DNA of 64,000 nucleotides from Campylobacter volucris (GTDB lineage Bacteria > Campylobacterota > Campylobacteria > Campylobacterales > Campylobacteraceae). A model generated the notes under the pieces. It was not told the DNA's origin and made no database searches. It worked only from the letters and a program-made list of their open reading frames with translations. Made by a program: the position numbers and the translations under genes. The stretch covers positions 124,001 to 188,000 of the forward strand of contig NZ_VOWJ01000031.1 in the NCBI RefSeq assembly GCF_008011665.1. The letters run 5' to 3'. Below, in pieces: positions 55,613 through 64,000 of the stretch. Each line of letters starts with the position of its first letter. The stretch's first letter is position 1.

Positions 55613-56831
55613 TGCATTAAAAGGTATGAAAGATTTACAAGATGAACAGGCTTTATTATATGAAAAGGTTGTTAAAACTTGCGAAGAAGTAGCAAAAAAT
55701 TACGGGTTTAGTTTTATTAATTTTCCACATTTAGAATTAAGCAAGCTTTTTAAACGCAGTGTTGGTGAAAGCTCTGATATAGTAGGTAAAGAAATGTATG
55801 AATTTATCGACAAAGCAGGTAATGAAGTATGTTTAAGACCTGAGGGAACAGCTGGGGTTGTAAGATCTTACATAGAAGCTAAAATGGATAAAAATCAAAG
55901 CATAAAAAGATGGTTTTATCATGGTTCTATGTTTCGCTATGAAAGACCACAAAAAGGAAGATTACGCGAATTTCATCAATTTGGCGTGGAAAGTTTTGGT
56001 ATAGCAAGTGTATTTGAGGATGCAAGTATTATTTTGATGCTAAATGAAATTTTTAAAAGATTAAATATCCGCACTCAATTAAAAATCAATTCTTTAGGAT
56101 GTAAAACTTGTATGAATGAATATAAACAAAAATTGATTTCTTTTTTAAATTCTAAAGAAGGTTTTTGTGAAGATTGTATAAGAAGAAAAGAGTTAAATCC
56201 TATTAGAGTGCTTGATTGTAAAAATGAGCATTGTCAAAATTTACTTGCCAATGTGCCAAAATTGAGTGAAAATTTGTGTGAGTGTTGCAAGAAAGATTAT
56301 GAAAAATTACAAAAACTTTTAAAAGATAATAAAATGGTTTATGAGTGTGATGAAAAATTAGTGCGAGGGCTTGATTATTACTCTAAAACTGCTTTTGAAT
56401 TTATTAGTGATGAAATAGGTGCAAAAGCTGCTGTCGCAGGTGGTGGTCGTTATGATAGATTAATAGAATACTTAGATGGTAAAAGTGGCTATGGTATAGG
56501 GTTTGCTATGGGTATTGAAAGGATTATGGCTATTTTAGAACAAAATCAAACCAAACAAGCAAGAGATGGAATTTATTTATGTGCTTTAGATGAAAAATAC
56601 ATAGATGAAATTTTTAAATTAGGAACTATTTTAAGAAAAAATCATAAAGTTTTAATAAGCTATGAAGCTAAAAAACTTGCAAAACACCTTAATCAAGCTG
56701 ATATTTCTAATGCAAAGATATTTTTATGTATGGGTGACGAAGAATCTTTAAAAGAAGAAATTTTTTATAAAAATTTAGAAAGCAAAGAAAATAAAAATAT
56801 AAAATTAGCAAATTTGGAGAATGAGATATGA
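55605..56831 (+). CDS. hisS: Histidyl-tRNA synthetase
   Basis: The 408-residue class II synthetase has RPEGTAGVVRSY (motif 2 region with RYERPQKGRLREFHQFG), the HisA signature LVRGLDYYSKTAFEF and AGGGRYDRLIEYL. The stretch near residues 170-245 has an unusual number of cysteines (CKTC, CEDC, CKNEHC, CECC), which suggests a metal site in the insertion domain. It overlaps speA by four bases. Confidence 0.96.
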   Translation: MINALKGMKDLQDEQALLYEKVVKTCEEVAKNYGFSFINFPHLELSKLFKRSVGESSDIVGKEMYEFIDKAGNEVCLRPEGTAGVVRSYIEAKMDKNQSIKRWFYHGSMFRYERPQKGRLREFHQFGVESFGIASVFEDASIILMLNEIFKRLNIRTQLKINSLGCKTCMNEYKQKLISFLNSKEGFCEDCIRRKELNPIRVLDCKNEHCQNLLANVPKLSENLCECCKKDYEKLQKLLKDNKMVYECDEKLVRGLDYYSKTAFEFISDEIGAKAAVAGGGRYDRLIEYLDGKSGYGIGFAMGIERIMAILEQNQTKQARDGIYLCALDEKYIDEIFKLGTILRKNHKVLISYEAKKLAKHLNQADISNAKIFLCMGDEESLKEEIFYKNLESKENKNIKLANLENEI

Positions 56832-58657
56832 TTGATTATGGTGTTAATATTTGGGGAGCAAATAATTTTATCATCGAAAATGGCAAAGTTTGTGTAAATC
56901 ATGGCAAAAAACCAGCCATTATAGATATAGTAAATACTTTGCGTGATGATGGCTATAAAGGGCCTTTGTTGCTTCGTTTTCCTCATTTAATCCATAAGCA
57001 AATTGAACAAATTTATGAAAAATTTGCCAAAGCTAAAAAAGAATTCAATTACAAAGGTTCTTTTAATGCTGTATATCCACTAAAGGTTAATCAATACCCA
57101 GGGTTTGTTAAAAATTTAGTTAAACTTGGTAAAACTTATAACTATGGCTTGGAAGCAGGAAGTAAGGCTGAGCTTTTATTAGCTATGGCTTATAATAACG
57201 AAGGTGCGCCTATAACGGTAAATGGTTTTAAAGATAAAGAGCTTATTAATATGGGTTTTATAGCTTGTGAAATGGGGCATAATATCACTTTAACTATGGA
57301 AGGACTTAATGAGCTTGAAGCTATGATAGAAATAGCTAAAAATCGCTTCAAACCAAAGCCAAATATAGGCTTAAGAGTTCGTTTGCACTCAGCAGGAGTT
57401 GGAATTTGGGCAAAAAGCGGTGGTATAAATTCGAAATTTGGTCTTACTTCTACTGAACTAATAGAGGCTGTGAATTTATTAAAAACTAATAAACTTTTAG
57501 ATCAATTTACTATGATACATTTTCATCTTGGCTCACAAATTACCGAAATTCATCCTTTAAAAAAAGCTTTAAATGAAGCGGGAAATATCTATACTGAACT
57601 AAGAAAAATGGGAGCAAAAAATTTAAAAGCTATCAATCTTGGTGGAGGCTTGGCTGTGGAATATTCTCAGTTTAAAGATGAAACAAGTAGAAATTATACT
57701 TTAAGTGAGTATGCAAACGATGTAGTGTTTATTTTAAAAAGCATTGCTGAGCAAAAAAAAGATCTTGAGCCTGATATTTTTATAGAAAGTGGGCGTTTTG
57801 TAGCGGCTAATCATGCTGTGTTAGTAGCCCCTGTTTTAGAACTTTTTTCGCAAGAATACACTGAAAGTAAGCTTTTATTAAAAGAAAACAATCCTAAATT
57901 AATTGATGAACTTTATGATTTATACAAAAGCATCAAAGCTTCTAATGCGTTAGAGTATTTACATGATAGCATTGATCATATGGAAAGTATTTTGACTCTG
58001 TTTGACTTAGGATATGTTGATTTACAAGATAGATCAAATAGTGAAATTTTAGTGCATTTAATTATGCGAAAGGCTATTTCTTTAGTAGGTGATCAAGCTG
58101 ATTTATCAAGCTTGCAAAATGAAGTACAAGAAAAATACTTAGTGAATTTTTCTTTGTTTCAATCTTTACCTGATTTTTGGGGTTTAGAGCAAAATTTTCC
58201 CATAATGCCTTTAGATAGACTCAATAAAAAACCAACTAGAAGTGCGAGCATATGGGATATAACTTGCGATAGTGATGGAGAAATTTCATATTCTAAAAAT
58301 AATCCTTTATTTTTACATGATATTGATGTGGAAGCTGAAAATTATTTTCTAGGATTTTTCTTAGTTGGGGCTTATCAAGAAGTATTGGGTATGAAACATA
58401 ATCTTTTTACTCACCCAACTGAAGCAAGTATTAGCATCAATGAAAAGGGTTTTGAGATAGAAAGTGTATTAGAAGCTCAGTCTATTTTGGATACTTTAGA
58501 AGATCTTGATTATGATATACACGCTATAATGGATAGTATCAATGAAAAAATTCATGCTTCAAAGCTTGTGAATGAAAATCAAAAAAAACATATTTTAGGT
58601 GAAATTTATTTATTTTTAAATGATAATGGTTATTTAAAAAGCATAGGTTCTAAATGA
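56828..58657 (+). CDS. speA: Biosynthetic arginine decarboxylase
   Basis: SpeA converts arginine to agmatine for polyamine synthesis using PLP. The 609-residue protein has the PLP-lysine region YPLKVNQYPGF, HFHLGSQI, NLGGGLAVEYS and IFIESGRFVAANHAV. The start overlaps the hisS stop by four bases. The gene after it in C. jejuni is cysE; here only a short degenerate stretch remains before murG. Confidence 0.94.
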   Translation: MIDYGVNIWGANNFIIENGKVCVNHGKKPAIIDIVNTLRDDGYKGPLLLRFPHLIHKQIEQIYEKFAKAKKEFNYKGSFNAVYPLKVNQYPGFVKNLVKLGKTYNYGLEAGSKAELLLAMAYNNEGAPITVNGFKDKELINMGFIACEMGHNITLTMEGLNELEAMIEIAKNRFKPKPNIGLRVRLHSAGVGIWAKSGGINSKFGLTSTELIEAVNLLKTNKLLDQFTMIHFHLGSQITEIHPLKKALNEAGNIYTELRKMGAKNLKAINLGGGLAVEYSQFKDETSRNYTLSEYANDVVFILKSIAEQKKDLEPDIFIESGRFVAANHAVLVAPVLELFSQEYTESKLLLKENNPKLIDELYDLYKSIKASNALEYLHDSIDHMESILTLFDLGYVDLQDRSNSEILVHLIMRKAISLVGDQADLSSLQNEVQEKYLVNFSLFQSLPDFWGLEQNFPIMPLDRLNKKPTRSASIWDITCDSDGEISYSKNNPLFLHDIDVEAENYFLGFFLVGAYQEVLGMKHNLFTHPTEASISINEKGFEIESVLEAQSILDTLEDLDYDIHAIMDSINEKIHASKLVNENQKKHILGEIYLFLNDNGYLKSIGSK

Positions 58658-58680
58658 ATGTTTTTTTAAATAAGAAAAAA

Positions 58681-58795
58681 TAGCGTTTAATTGCAGTTGA
58701 AATTCTTATTTATATTAAAGAATTTCAAATAAATCAAAAAAGAAATAATTTAAAAATTAGAAGAAAGAATTAAATTTTTAGAAGAAAAAATTTAA
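58681..58795 (+). pseudogene. Possible 3' remnant of a lost gene
   Basis: A frame without start reads IAVEILIYIKEFQINQKRNN; with one base shift near 58756 it continues as KLEERIKFLEEKI to the TAA at 58793-58795. The heptad look of the end suggests a coiled-coil tail. This gap holds cysE in C. jejuni, so it may be its remains, but I cannot show that. Confidence 0.3.
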
Positions 58796-58806
58796 AAAGA
58801 GGTAAA

Positions 58807-59838
58807 ATGATAGCAATTACAGGTGGAGGCACAGGTGGGCACTTAGCTATAGCAAGATGTTTAATGCAAAGTGCAAAAAAACAAGGCATAGAATGCATTT
58901 ACATAGGAAGTGAGAATGGTCAAGATAAGCTTTGGTTTGAGCAAGAATTAGCTTTTAAGCAAAGGTATTTTTTAAGTAGCTCAGGCGTGGTTGATAAAAA
59001 GGGTTTGTCTAAGATTGGCTCATTTGTGCATATTATAAAATTAGCATCAAATGTAAAAAAAATTCTTAAAGAGCATGAAATAAAAGCTGTTTTTAGCGTG
59101 GGCGGTTATAGTAGTGCTCCAGCTTCTTTTGCTGCTTTAATGTCAAATATCCCACTTTTTGTCCATGAGCAAAATTCAAAAATGGGAAGTTTAAATTCTT
59201 TATTAAAACCTTTTTCTAAAGCTTTTTTTACTGCTTTTAAAGATCAAATTAAAAGTTCTAATACCTTTTTTTGTCCTTATCCTATTAATGAGCTTTTTAT
59301 CCAAAAAGCTAGAACTAGAAAGGAATTAAAAACTATAATTTTTCTTGGTGGTTCTCAGGGAGCTAAATTTATTAATGATTTGGCATTAAAATATGCTTTG
59401 TATTTTCAAAAAGAACATATCAACATCATCCATCAATGCGGTAAGAATGATTATTTAAGATGTAAAAAAACTTATGAAGATATGAAAATTAAAGTGGATT
59501 TGTTTGATTTTGATAAAAATTTGATTGAAAAAATCACAAAGGCTGATTTAGCTGTGTCAAGATCAGGAGCTAGTACTTTATTTGAACTTAGTGCCAATAA
59601 GCTTCCTTGTGTGTTTATACCCTACCCTTATGCAGCTAAAAATCATCAATACCACAACGCAATGTATCTAAAAGAGCAAAATTTATGTGAAATTTTTAGT
59701 CAAGATTGTGATGAAGATTTTATAGATATTATTAAAAAGCTTTCATTAGAGCAAATTTCTTTAAATCTTGGTAAATTAGAGCAAGAAAATGGAGCTGATT
59801 TTATGCTTTATAAGGCTAAAGAATTGGGAATTATTTAA
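58807..59838 (+). CDS. murG: MurG, UDP-GlcNAc:lipid I glycosyltransferase
   Basis: MurG makes lipid II on the inner face of the membrane. The 343-residue GT-B enzyme has the ITGGGTGGHLAIA loop at the N-terminus, SVGGYSSAPA, HEQNSKMG, and the donor site LGGSQGAKFIN and SRSGASTLFELSA. AAGAGG precedes the ATG. Its end overlaps yggS antisense by eight bases. Confidence 0.95.
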   Translation: MIAITGGGTGGHLAIARCLMQSAKKQGIECIYIGSENGQDKLWFEQELAFKQRYFLSSSGVVDKKGLSKIGSFVHIIKLASNVKKILKEHEIKAVFSVGGYSSAPASFAALMSNIPLFVHEQNSKMGSLNSLLKPFSKAFFTAFKDQIKSSNTFFCPYPINELFIQKARTRKELKTIIFLGGSQGAKFINDLALKYALYFQKEHINIIHQCGKNDYLRCKKTYEDMKIKVDLFDFDKNLIEKITKADLAVSRSGASTLFELSANKLPCVFIPYPYAAKNHQYHNAMYLKEQNLCEIFSQDCDEDFIDIIKKLSLEQISLNLGKLEQENGADFMLYKAKELGII

Positions 59839-60451
59839 ATAAAATACTTCCTAATCTAACCATATTTGAGCCACATTTTATAGCTAATTCAAAATCACCG
59901 CTCATACCCATAGAGCAAATTGTCGCTTTGTGTTTTTGTAGTTTTTCATATATAGCATAAGTTTTTTCAAAACTTTCTTGAAGCTTATCTTCTTGCATAG
60001 CACCTATGCACATTACTCCTATTAAATTTAAATTAGGACATTCTTCTTTTATTTGTAAGTACTCTTCTATAGCTTTAGTGCTATCTATGCCATTTTTAGA
60101 ATTTTCATCTGCTGTATTTATTTCAAGCAAGGTATCAAGTTTATAATCAAGTCTTTTATCTACAGCTTTAGCGATTTTGATACCATTGCAAGATTGCCAA
60201 AGTATAGGTTTTTGTTTGATTAAAAGATTGATTTTATTACTTTGAAGATTGCCTATAAAATGCCATTTGATTTGCTCTAAATCTTGGAGTTTTTCTTTTT
60301 TTAAAGCTAAAGCTTGGACTTGATTTTCGCCAAATTCAATGACATTTTTATAAAATAAATTTCTTATTTGCACATCATCTACATATTTACTAGCCGCTAT
60401 TAATCTAACATTTTGCTTGATGGTTTTTTCAAAAATTTCTTCTAAATTCAT
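59831..60451 (-). CDS. YggS-family PLP homeostasis protein
   Basis: The 206-residue single-domain alanine racemase-fold protein binds PLP at the lysine in LIAASKYV and helps keep B6 balance; no enzyme activity is established for the family. Other signatures are FGENQVQ, WHFIGNLQSNK and MGMSGDFELAIKCGSNMVRLGS. It is the last gene of the lptB-rpoN run, eight bases after rpoN. Confidence 0.93.
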   Translation of the reverse strand: MNLEEIFEKTIKQNVRLIAASKYVDDVQIRNLFYKNVIEFGENQVQALALKKEKLQDLEQIKWHFIGNLQSNKINLLIKQKPILWQSCNGIKIAKAVDKRLDYKLDTLLEINTADENSKNGIDSTKAIEEYLQIKEECPNLNLIGVMCIGAMQEDKLQESFEKTYAIYEKLQKHKATICSMGMSGDFELAIKCGSNMVRLGSILFK

Positions 60452-60458
60452 TTATATC

Positions 60459-61706
60459 CTATATGAGTTCATAAAGTTTTTTTCTCTCACTAGAACTACC
60501 TATGCCAAGTTGCATACGATATTTTGTGATAGTTCTTCTTCCAAGCTGAACACTTGGAAATTCTTTTTGGGTTAATTCTAAAATTTTTAAATCACTTAAA
60601 GGTTTTTTTGGATTTTCTTTTTTTATTAGATTGCTTAGAAAATCTTTGATTGTAGCATTAGAAGTTTCTCCATCATCTACTGCTGTGGTAAAAAATGATT
60701 TTAAAGGTATTAAGCCTCTATCGCAACTTAAATATTTATTAGAAATAGCTCTTGATATAGTTGAAGCATTTCTTTCTAAATCTTGAGCTAAGTCTTTAAG
60801 CTGCATAGGTTTGATATCTCCACCCATAAAAAAATCATATTGATATTCTATAATCATAAGTCCAAGCTTGTAAAGTGTAGCTTTTCTCATAGCCAAAGCA
60901 TCGATTAAATTTTTTGCATCTTTTAAATAAGAGCTTAAAAATTCATGATCTAATCCATCGCTCTCAAAAGCAATTTCAGGGTAATAATCATCATTGATTT
61001 TTATTTTAATTTCACCATTTTCTTGATAGATATAAATATCAGGAATGATGGCCATACTTTCTTCAAAATACTCTAAAAATGGTGGTAAAGAAATCTTTTT
61101 AATGACAGCAATAGCTTGTTTATAAAGTGGATCTTTAATAAAATCTTTTGCATTTTCTAAATTTAAAATAAGAATTTTGCAAAATTCATATAAATGAGCA
61201 TCTAAATCAAAATGCTCTAATGCAAATATATAAGCTTCTTGATTATTTTTTGCACCTACTCCTATTGGGTCAAGGTATTTAAATCTTTGTCTTATATTTT
61301 CTACTTTTATAGGATCAAATTCAGCTAAAATTTCTTCATCATACTCAAAATATCCTTCATGGTTAAGACATTCTATGATTTTTTCGGCTATGAGTTGAGA
61401 AATTTTTGTTGGAAATAAAGGTGGTATTATTTGTTCGCTTAAAAGCTCATAGACATTTTTACTTTCTAAGCTTTTAGAATCAATCATAGCAGCAGTTGTA
61501 TTTTTACTAAAATATTCTTGGTAATATTTGTTTTGATTATTAGTGATACTTGAATTTTCTTTGATTTCTATAAAAGGATTTTCTTTTGCAAATTCATCTA
61601 AACTTTCTTTTAGATCTTCAATATTAGCTTGTAAAATAGGAAGCCAAGATCTTAAAGTTTGTGAAAGTTTGGTTTTTTGGGTTATAGATGTTCTTTGTCT
61701 AAGCAT
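60459..61706 (-). CDS. rpoN: RNA polymerase sigma-54 factor
   Basis: RpoN directs transcription of middle flagellar genes in Campylobacter with the FlgSR system. The 415-residue protein has a Gln/Leu-rich activator region at the N-terminus, the core-binding domain, and the RpoN box RRTITKYR near the C-terminus. It overlaps lptB by one base. A normal but compact member of the family. Confidence 0.95.
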   Translation of the reverse strand: MLRQRTSITQKTKLSQTLRSWLPILQANIEDLKESLDEFAKENPFIEIKENSSITNNQNKYYQEYFSKNTTAAMIDSKSLESKNVYELLSEQIIPPLFPTKISQLIAEKIIECLNHEGYFEYDEEILAEFDPIKVENIRQRFKYLDPIGVGAKNNQEAYIFALEHFDLDAHLYEFCKILILNLENAKDFIKDPLYKQAIAVIKKISLPPFLEYFEESMAIIPDIYIYQENGEIKIKINDDYYPEIAFESDGLDHEFLSSYLKDAKNLIDALAMRKATLYKLGLMIIEYQYDFFMGGDIKPMQLKDLAQDLERNASTISRAISNKYLSCDRGLIPLKSFFTTAVDDGETSNATIKDFLSNLIKKENPKKPLSDLKILELTQKEFPSVQLGRRTITKYRMQLGIGSSSERKKLYELI

Positions 61707-62431
61707 TATTCAAGTCTAAACTCACTTCCAAGATAATATTTTTTAACATCTTCATTATTAGCTATCTCATTTGCATTACCACTAGCTAGTAATTTACCGC
61801 TTCTAATAACATAAGCTCTATCGCATATTGCTAAGGTTTCTCGTACATTATGATCGGTAATTAAAACACCAATATTCATAGCTTTTAAGTCATTAATCAA
61901 ACTTTGAATTTCACTTACGGCTATAGGATCAACACCAGCAAATGGCTCATCTAGGAGTAAAAATTTAGGATTACATATTAAAGATCTTGCTATCTCACAA
62001 CGCCTTCTTTCACCACCACTTAAGCTTAAGCCTTTTCTATGTCTAATCGGTTCTATGCTTAGCAATTCTAGCATTTGTTCTATTTTTTTTTCTAATAAAT
62101 TTTGATCTTTATAAAGCATTTGTGCAGCTAAGAGTAAATTATCTTCCACGCTTAAATCTTTAAAAATACTACTTTCTTGAGGTAAATACCCTATTCCAAG
62201 CTTAGCTCTTTTGTTAAGCGGCTCTTTTGTGATGTCTTTAGAGTCTAAAAAAACCTTGCCATTAGTAGGTAGTATAAGTCCGCATATCATATAAAAACTT
62301 GTCGTTTTTCCTGCTCCATTTGGACCGAGTAATCCAACTACTTCCCCGCTTTGTACTTCTAAGGATATATCGTGTATGATTTTTGTTTTTTTGATAATTT
62401 TTTCTAAATTCTTTGCTTCAAGCTTACTCAT
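61706..62431 (-). CDS. lptB: LPS transport ATP-binding protein LptB
   Basis: LptB powers export of lipooligosaccharide by LptFGC. The 241-residue ABC ATPase has Walker [10 protein letters not shown], the QESSIF Q-loop, signature LSGGERRR, Walker [13 protein letters not shown] and the switch His in [10 protein letters not shown]. Association with rpoN is common across proteobacteria. It overlaps tsaE by eight bases. Confidence 0.96.
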   Translation of the reverse strand: MSKLEAKNLEKIIKKTKIIHDISLEVQSGEVVGLLGPNGAGKTTSFYMICGLILPTNGKVFLDSKDITKEPLNKRAKLGIGYLPQESSIFKDLSVEDNLLLAAQMLYKDQNLLEKKIEQMLELLSIEPIRHRKGLSLSGGERRRCEIARSLICNPKFLLLDEPFAGVDPIAVSEIQSLINDLKAMNIGVLITDHNVRETLAICDRAYVIRSGKLLASGNANEIANNEDVKKYYLGSEFRLE

Positions 62432-62831
62432 AAATTATATACTTTCTTTTATCTTCATAAGGAATGATTTTTAAAATTATATTAAAAATTTCGTATTTAT
62501 CTAAATATTTTTTTAATTTTTCATCGCCCCACTCTACTAAATGAATTCCATCTTCAAAAAAATTTTCAATCAAACCATTTTTTAAAAGCCCCTCAAAGCC
62601 TTCTTGATAAATATCATAATGATAAAACATACATTTTTTTAAAGGATAACTTTGCATGATAGAAAAAGTAGGAGAATTTATTTCTTTTGAAATGTTTAAA
62701 AATTTACCTAAATATTGAGCTAAGGTTGTTTTGCCACTAGCTAAATCTCCTTGTAATAAAATAACTCCATTATTAGGAAGATATTTAAAAAGCTCATTTA
62801 GTTCGTTTTTATCTAAAATAAATTCTTTCAT
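62424..62831 (-). CDS. tsaE: tRNA threonylcarbamoyladenosine biosynthesis ATPase TsaE
   Basis: TsaE supports TsaBD in making t6A37 of tRNA, the substrate that MtaB (15.4 kb) later modifies. The 135-residue protein has the P-loop [12 protein letters not shown], the [11 protein letters not shown] segment and the LVEWGDE motif. It overlaps the S4 gene by four bases. Confidence 0.94.
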   Translation of the reverse strand: MKEFILDKNELNELFKYLPNNGVILLQGDLASGKTTLAQYLGKFLNISKEINSPTFSIMQSYPLKKCMFYHYDIYQEGFEGLLKNGLIENFFEDGIHLVEWGDEKLKKYLDKYEIFNIILKIIPYEDKRKYIIYE

Positions 62832-63076
62832 TTTATCTTCACAATATATTTTTCTTGCATATTTTTTGGAATGCTTTTAGTATTTGGAATATCTAATACT
62901 TTATAAACATCTGTATGTTCTATAAATTTAATACTAATTTCATCGCCAATTTTTACATCTTTACTAGCTTTTGCGACTTGATTGTTAATGCTTACAACGC
63001 CACTTTTACACATATCTTCTGAAATAGCACGACGCTTAGTGATATTGACTATATTTAAAAACTTATCTACTCTCAT
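62828..63076 (-). CDS. S4-domain RNA-binding protein
   Basis: The 82-residue protein is a lone S4 domain: VDKFLNIVNITKRRAISEDMC is near the N-terminus in pieces (VDKFLNIV, TKRRAISEDMC), followed by GVVSINNQVAKASKDVKIGD. It resembles HslR/RqcP-type proteins that bind ribosomal 50S subunits or tRNA. It is the first gene of the minus-strand operon and lies divergent from argG. Role in ribosome rescue is an inference. Confidence 0.88.
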   Translation of the reverse strand: MRVDKFLNIVNITKRRAISEDMCKSGVVSINNQVAKASKDVKIGDEISIKFIEHTDVYKVLDIPNTKSIPKNMQEKYIVKIK

Positions 63077-63186
63077 AAAAATATTTTATCAAAATTAGAT
63101 AAAAAATTGCAAAATACATAAATTTTACATTATATTAAGCTAAATTCGTTAAATTTAAGTTCATTTTTTACAAATAGGAAACACTG

Positions 63187-64000
63187 ATGAAAAAAGACAT
63201 TAAAAAAGTTGTATTGGCGTATTCTGGCGGACTTGACACTAGTATTATTTTAAAATGGTTACAAGATGAGTATGATTGTGAAGTTGTAACTTTTACAGCA
63301 GATATTGGTCAAGGTGAAGAGCTTGAACCTGCTAGAAAAAAAGCATTATCTTTAGGTGTTAAAGAAGAAAATATTTTTATCAAAGATTTAAAAGATGAAT
63401 TTGTAAAAGATTATGTTTTTCCTATGTTTAGAGCAAATGCAATCTACGAAGGAGAATATCTACTTGGAACAAGTATAGCAAGACCTTTGATAACAAAGGC
63501 TTTAGTAGAAATTGCAAATTTAACTAAAGCAGATGCTATAAGTCATGGAGCCACAGGTAAGGGAAACGATCAAGTGCGTTTTGAGTTAGGCGCTTTGGCA
63601 TTAAATCCAAATTTAAAAATTATTGCTCCTTGGAGAGAATGGGATTTAAATAGTCGTGAAAAATTACTTGCTTATGCTCAAAAACATGGTATAGATATTA
63701 GTAAAAAAAGTGGAAAATCTCCTTATTCTATGGATGCAAATTTATTGCACATTTCTTATGAAGGTTTGATTTTAGAAGATCCTGCGGCTAAACCTGAAGA
63801 TGATATGTGGCGTTGGGTGAGTGATTTAAAAAACACTCCAAATGAAAGTGAAACGATAGAGCTTGAATTTAACAAAGGAGATTTAAGTGCTATTAATGGT
63901 GAAAAGTCATCTCCTGCGCAGCTTTTAGCTAAGCTAAACGAACTTGGAGCAAAACACGGCATAGGTCGTCTTGATATAGTAGAAAATCGTTATGTGGGTA
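63187..64000 (+). CDS. argG: Argininosuccinate synthase, 5' part
   Basis: ArgG joins citrulline and aspartate in arginine synthesis. The gene runs off the window; about 271 residues are visible. It shows the PP-loop [15 protein letters not shown] at the N-terminus, [10 protein letters not shown], the GTSIARPLI segment and [21 protein letters not shown] precedes the ATG. Divergent from the S4-rpoN operon, as in C. jejuni (Cj0665c). Confidence 0.96.
   Translation, partial: MKKDIKKVVLAYSGGLDTSIILKWLQDEYDCEVVTFTADIGQGEELEPARKKALSLGVKEENIFIKDLKDEFVKDYVFPMFRANAIYEGEYLLGTSIARPLITKALVEIANLTKADAISHGATGKGNDQVRFELGALALNPNLKIIAPWREWDLNSREKLLAYAQKHGIDISKKSGKSPYSMDANLLHISYEGLILEDPAAKPEDDMWRWVSDLKNTPNESETIELEFNKGDLSAINGEKSSPAQLLAKLNELGAKHGIGRLDIVENRYVG

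Overview
The window is chromosomal DNA from a thermotolerant Campylobacter, most likely a member of the C. lari group. It is very AT-rich and densely packed with short overlaps between genes. The gene clusters match C. jejuni blocks I know: mqnC-M16-recG; htpG-plsC-SH3-purQSC-ctpA-clpB; hydABCD; gltX-yggT-slt-mobB-fbp-metG; xerH-murA-moeA; flgA-ubiX-coaD-tmk-hisS-speA; rpoN-lptB-tsaE-argG. Their joins differ from C. jejuni. I made no database comparison; all assignments come from motifs and recalled gene order.

Layout. 1-1.2 kb: end of chemotaxis gene cheB and complete cheR. 1.2-2.4 kb: an MFS exporter on the opposite strand. 2.4-7.1 kb: mqnC (futalosine menaquinone pathway), an M16-like protein without the zinc motif, recG and a Crp/Fnr regulator of NssR type. 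7.2-11.3 kb: a complete polar amino acid ABC transporter (two permeases, ATPase, CjaA-type lipoprotein) ending in a CjaB-type MFS protein. 11.3-18.7 kb: one tight operon of a TrkA-like protein, aroB, an MscS channel, mtaB, an FtsH-like AAA protein without the protease site, and mogA. 18.8-25.8 kb (minus): ctpA, purC, purS, purQ, SH3 protein, plsC, then htpG and a rhodanese. 26-28.6 kb: clpB behind a consensus sigma70 promoter. 28.8-32.9 kb: uptake [NiFe] hydrogenase hydABCD. 33.4-41.5 kb: gltX to metG. 41.6-46.4 kb: an AcfC-like binding protein, YceI protein, queC, ybeY, a DUF3298-type protein, a rhomboid and SixA.

46.4-50.6 kb holds an AT-rich gap with a dif-like palindrome, then xerH, murA and moeA. 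50.6-53.1 kb is the decayed part: two coupled small genes, tRNA-Gly(GCC), fragments of a C39-peptidase-like gene, an unidentified remnant, and a multiply frameshifted gene resembling the Cj0814 family. 53.3-58.7 kb carries flgA to speA. 58.8-63.1 kb has murG, then a minus-strand operon of yggS, rpoN, lptB, tsaE and an S4 protein. The window ends inside argG.

Most of the window is ordinary core genome. The points that stand out are the protease-dead FtsH paralogue in a conserved operon, the joining of CjaA/CjaB with an ABC transporter behind an NssR-like regulator that lacks its usual haemoglobin neighbour, the degraded stretch beside tRNA-Gly, and the candidate difH site. I found no CRISPR array, insertion sequence, rRNA or phage. 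I see no convincing wholly new multi-gene system.
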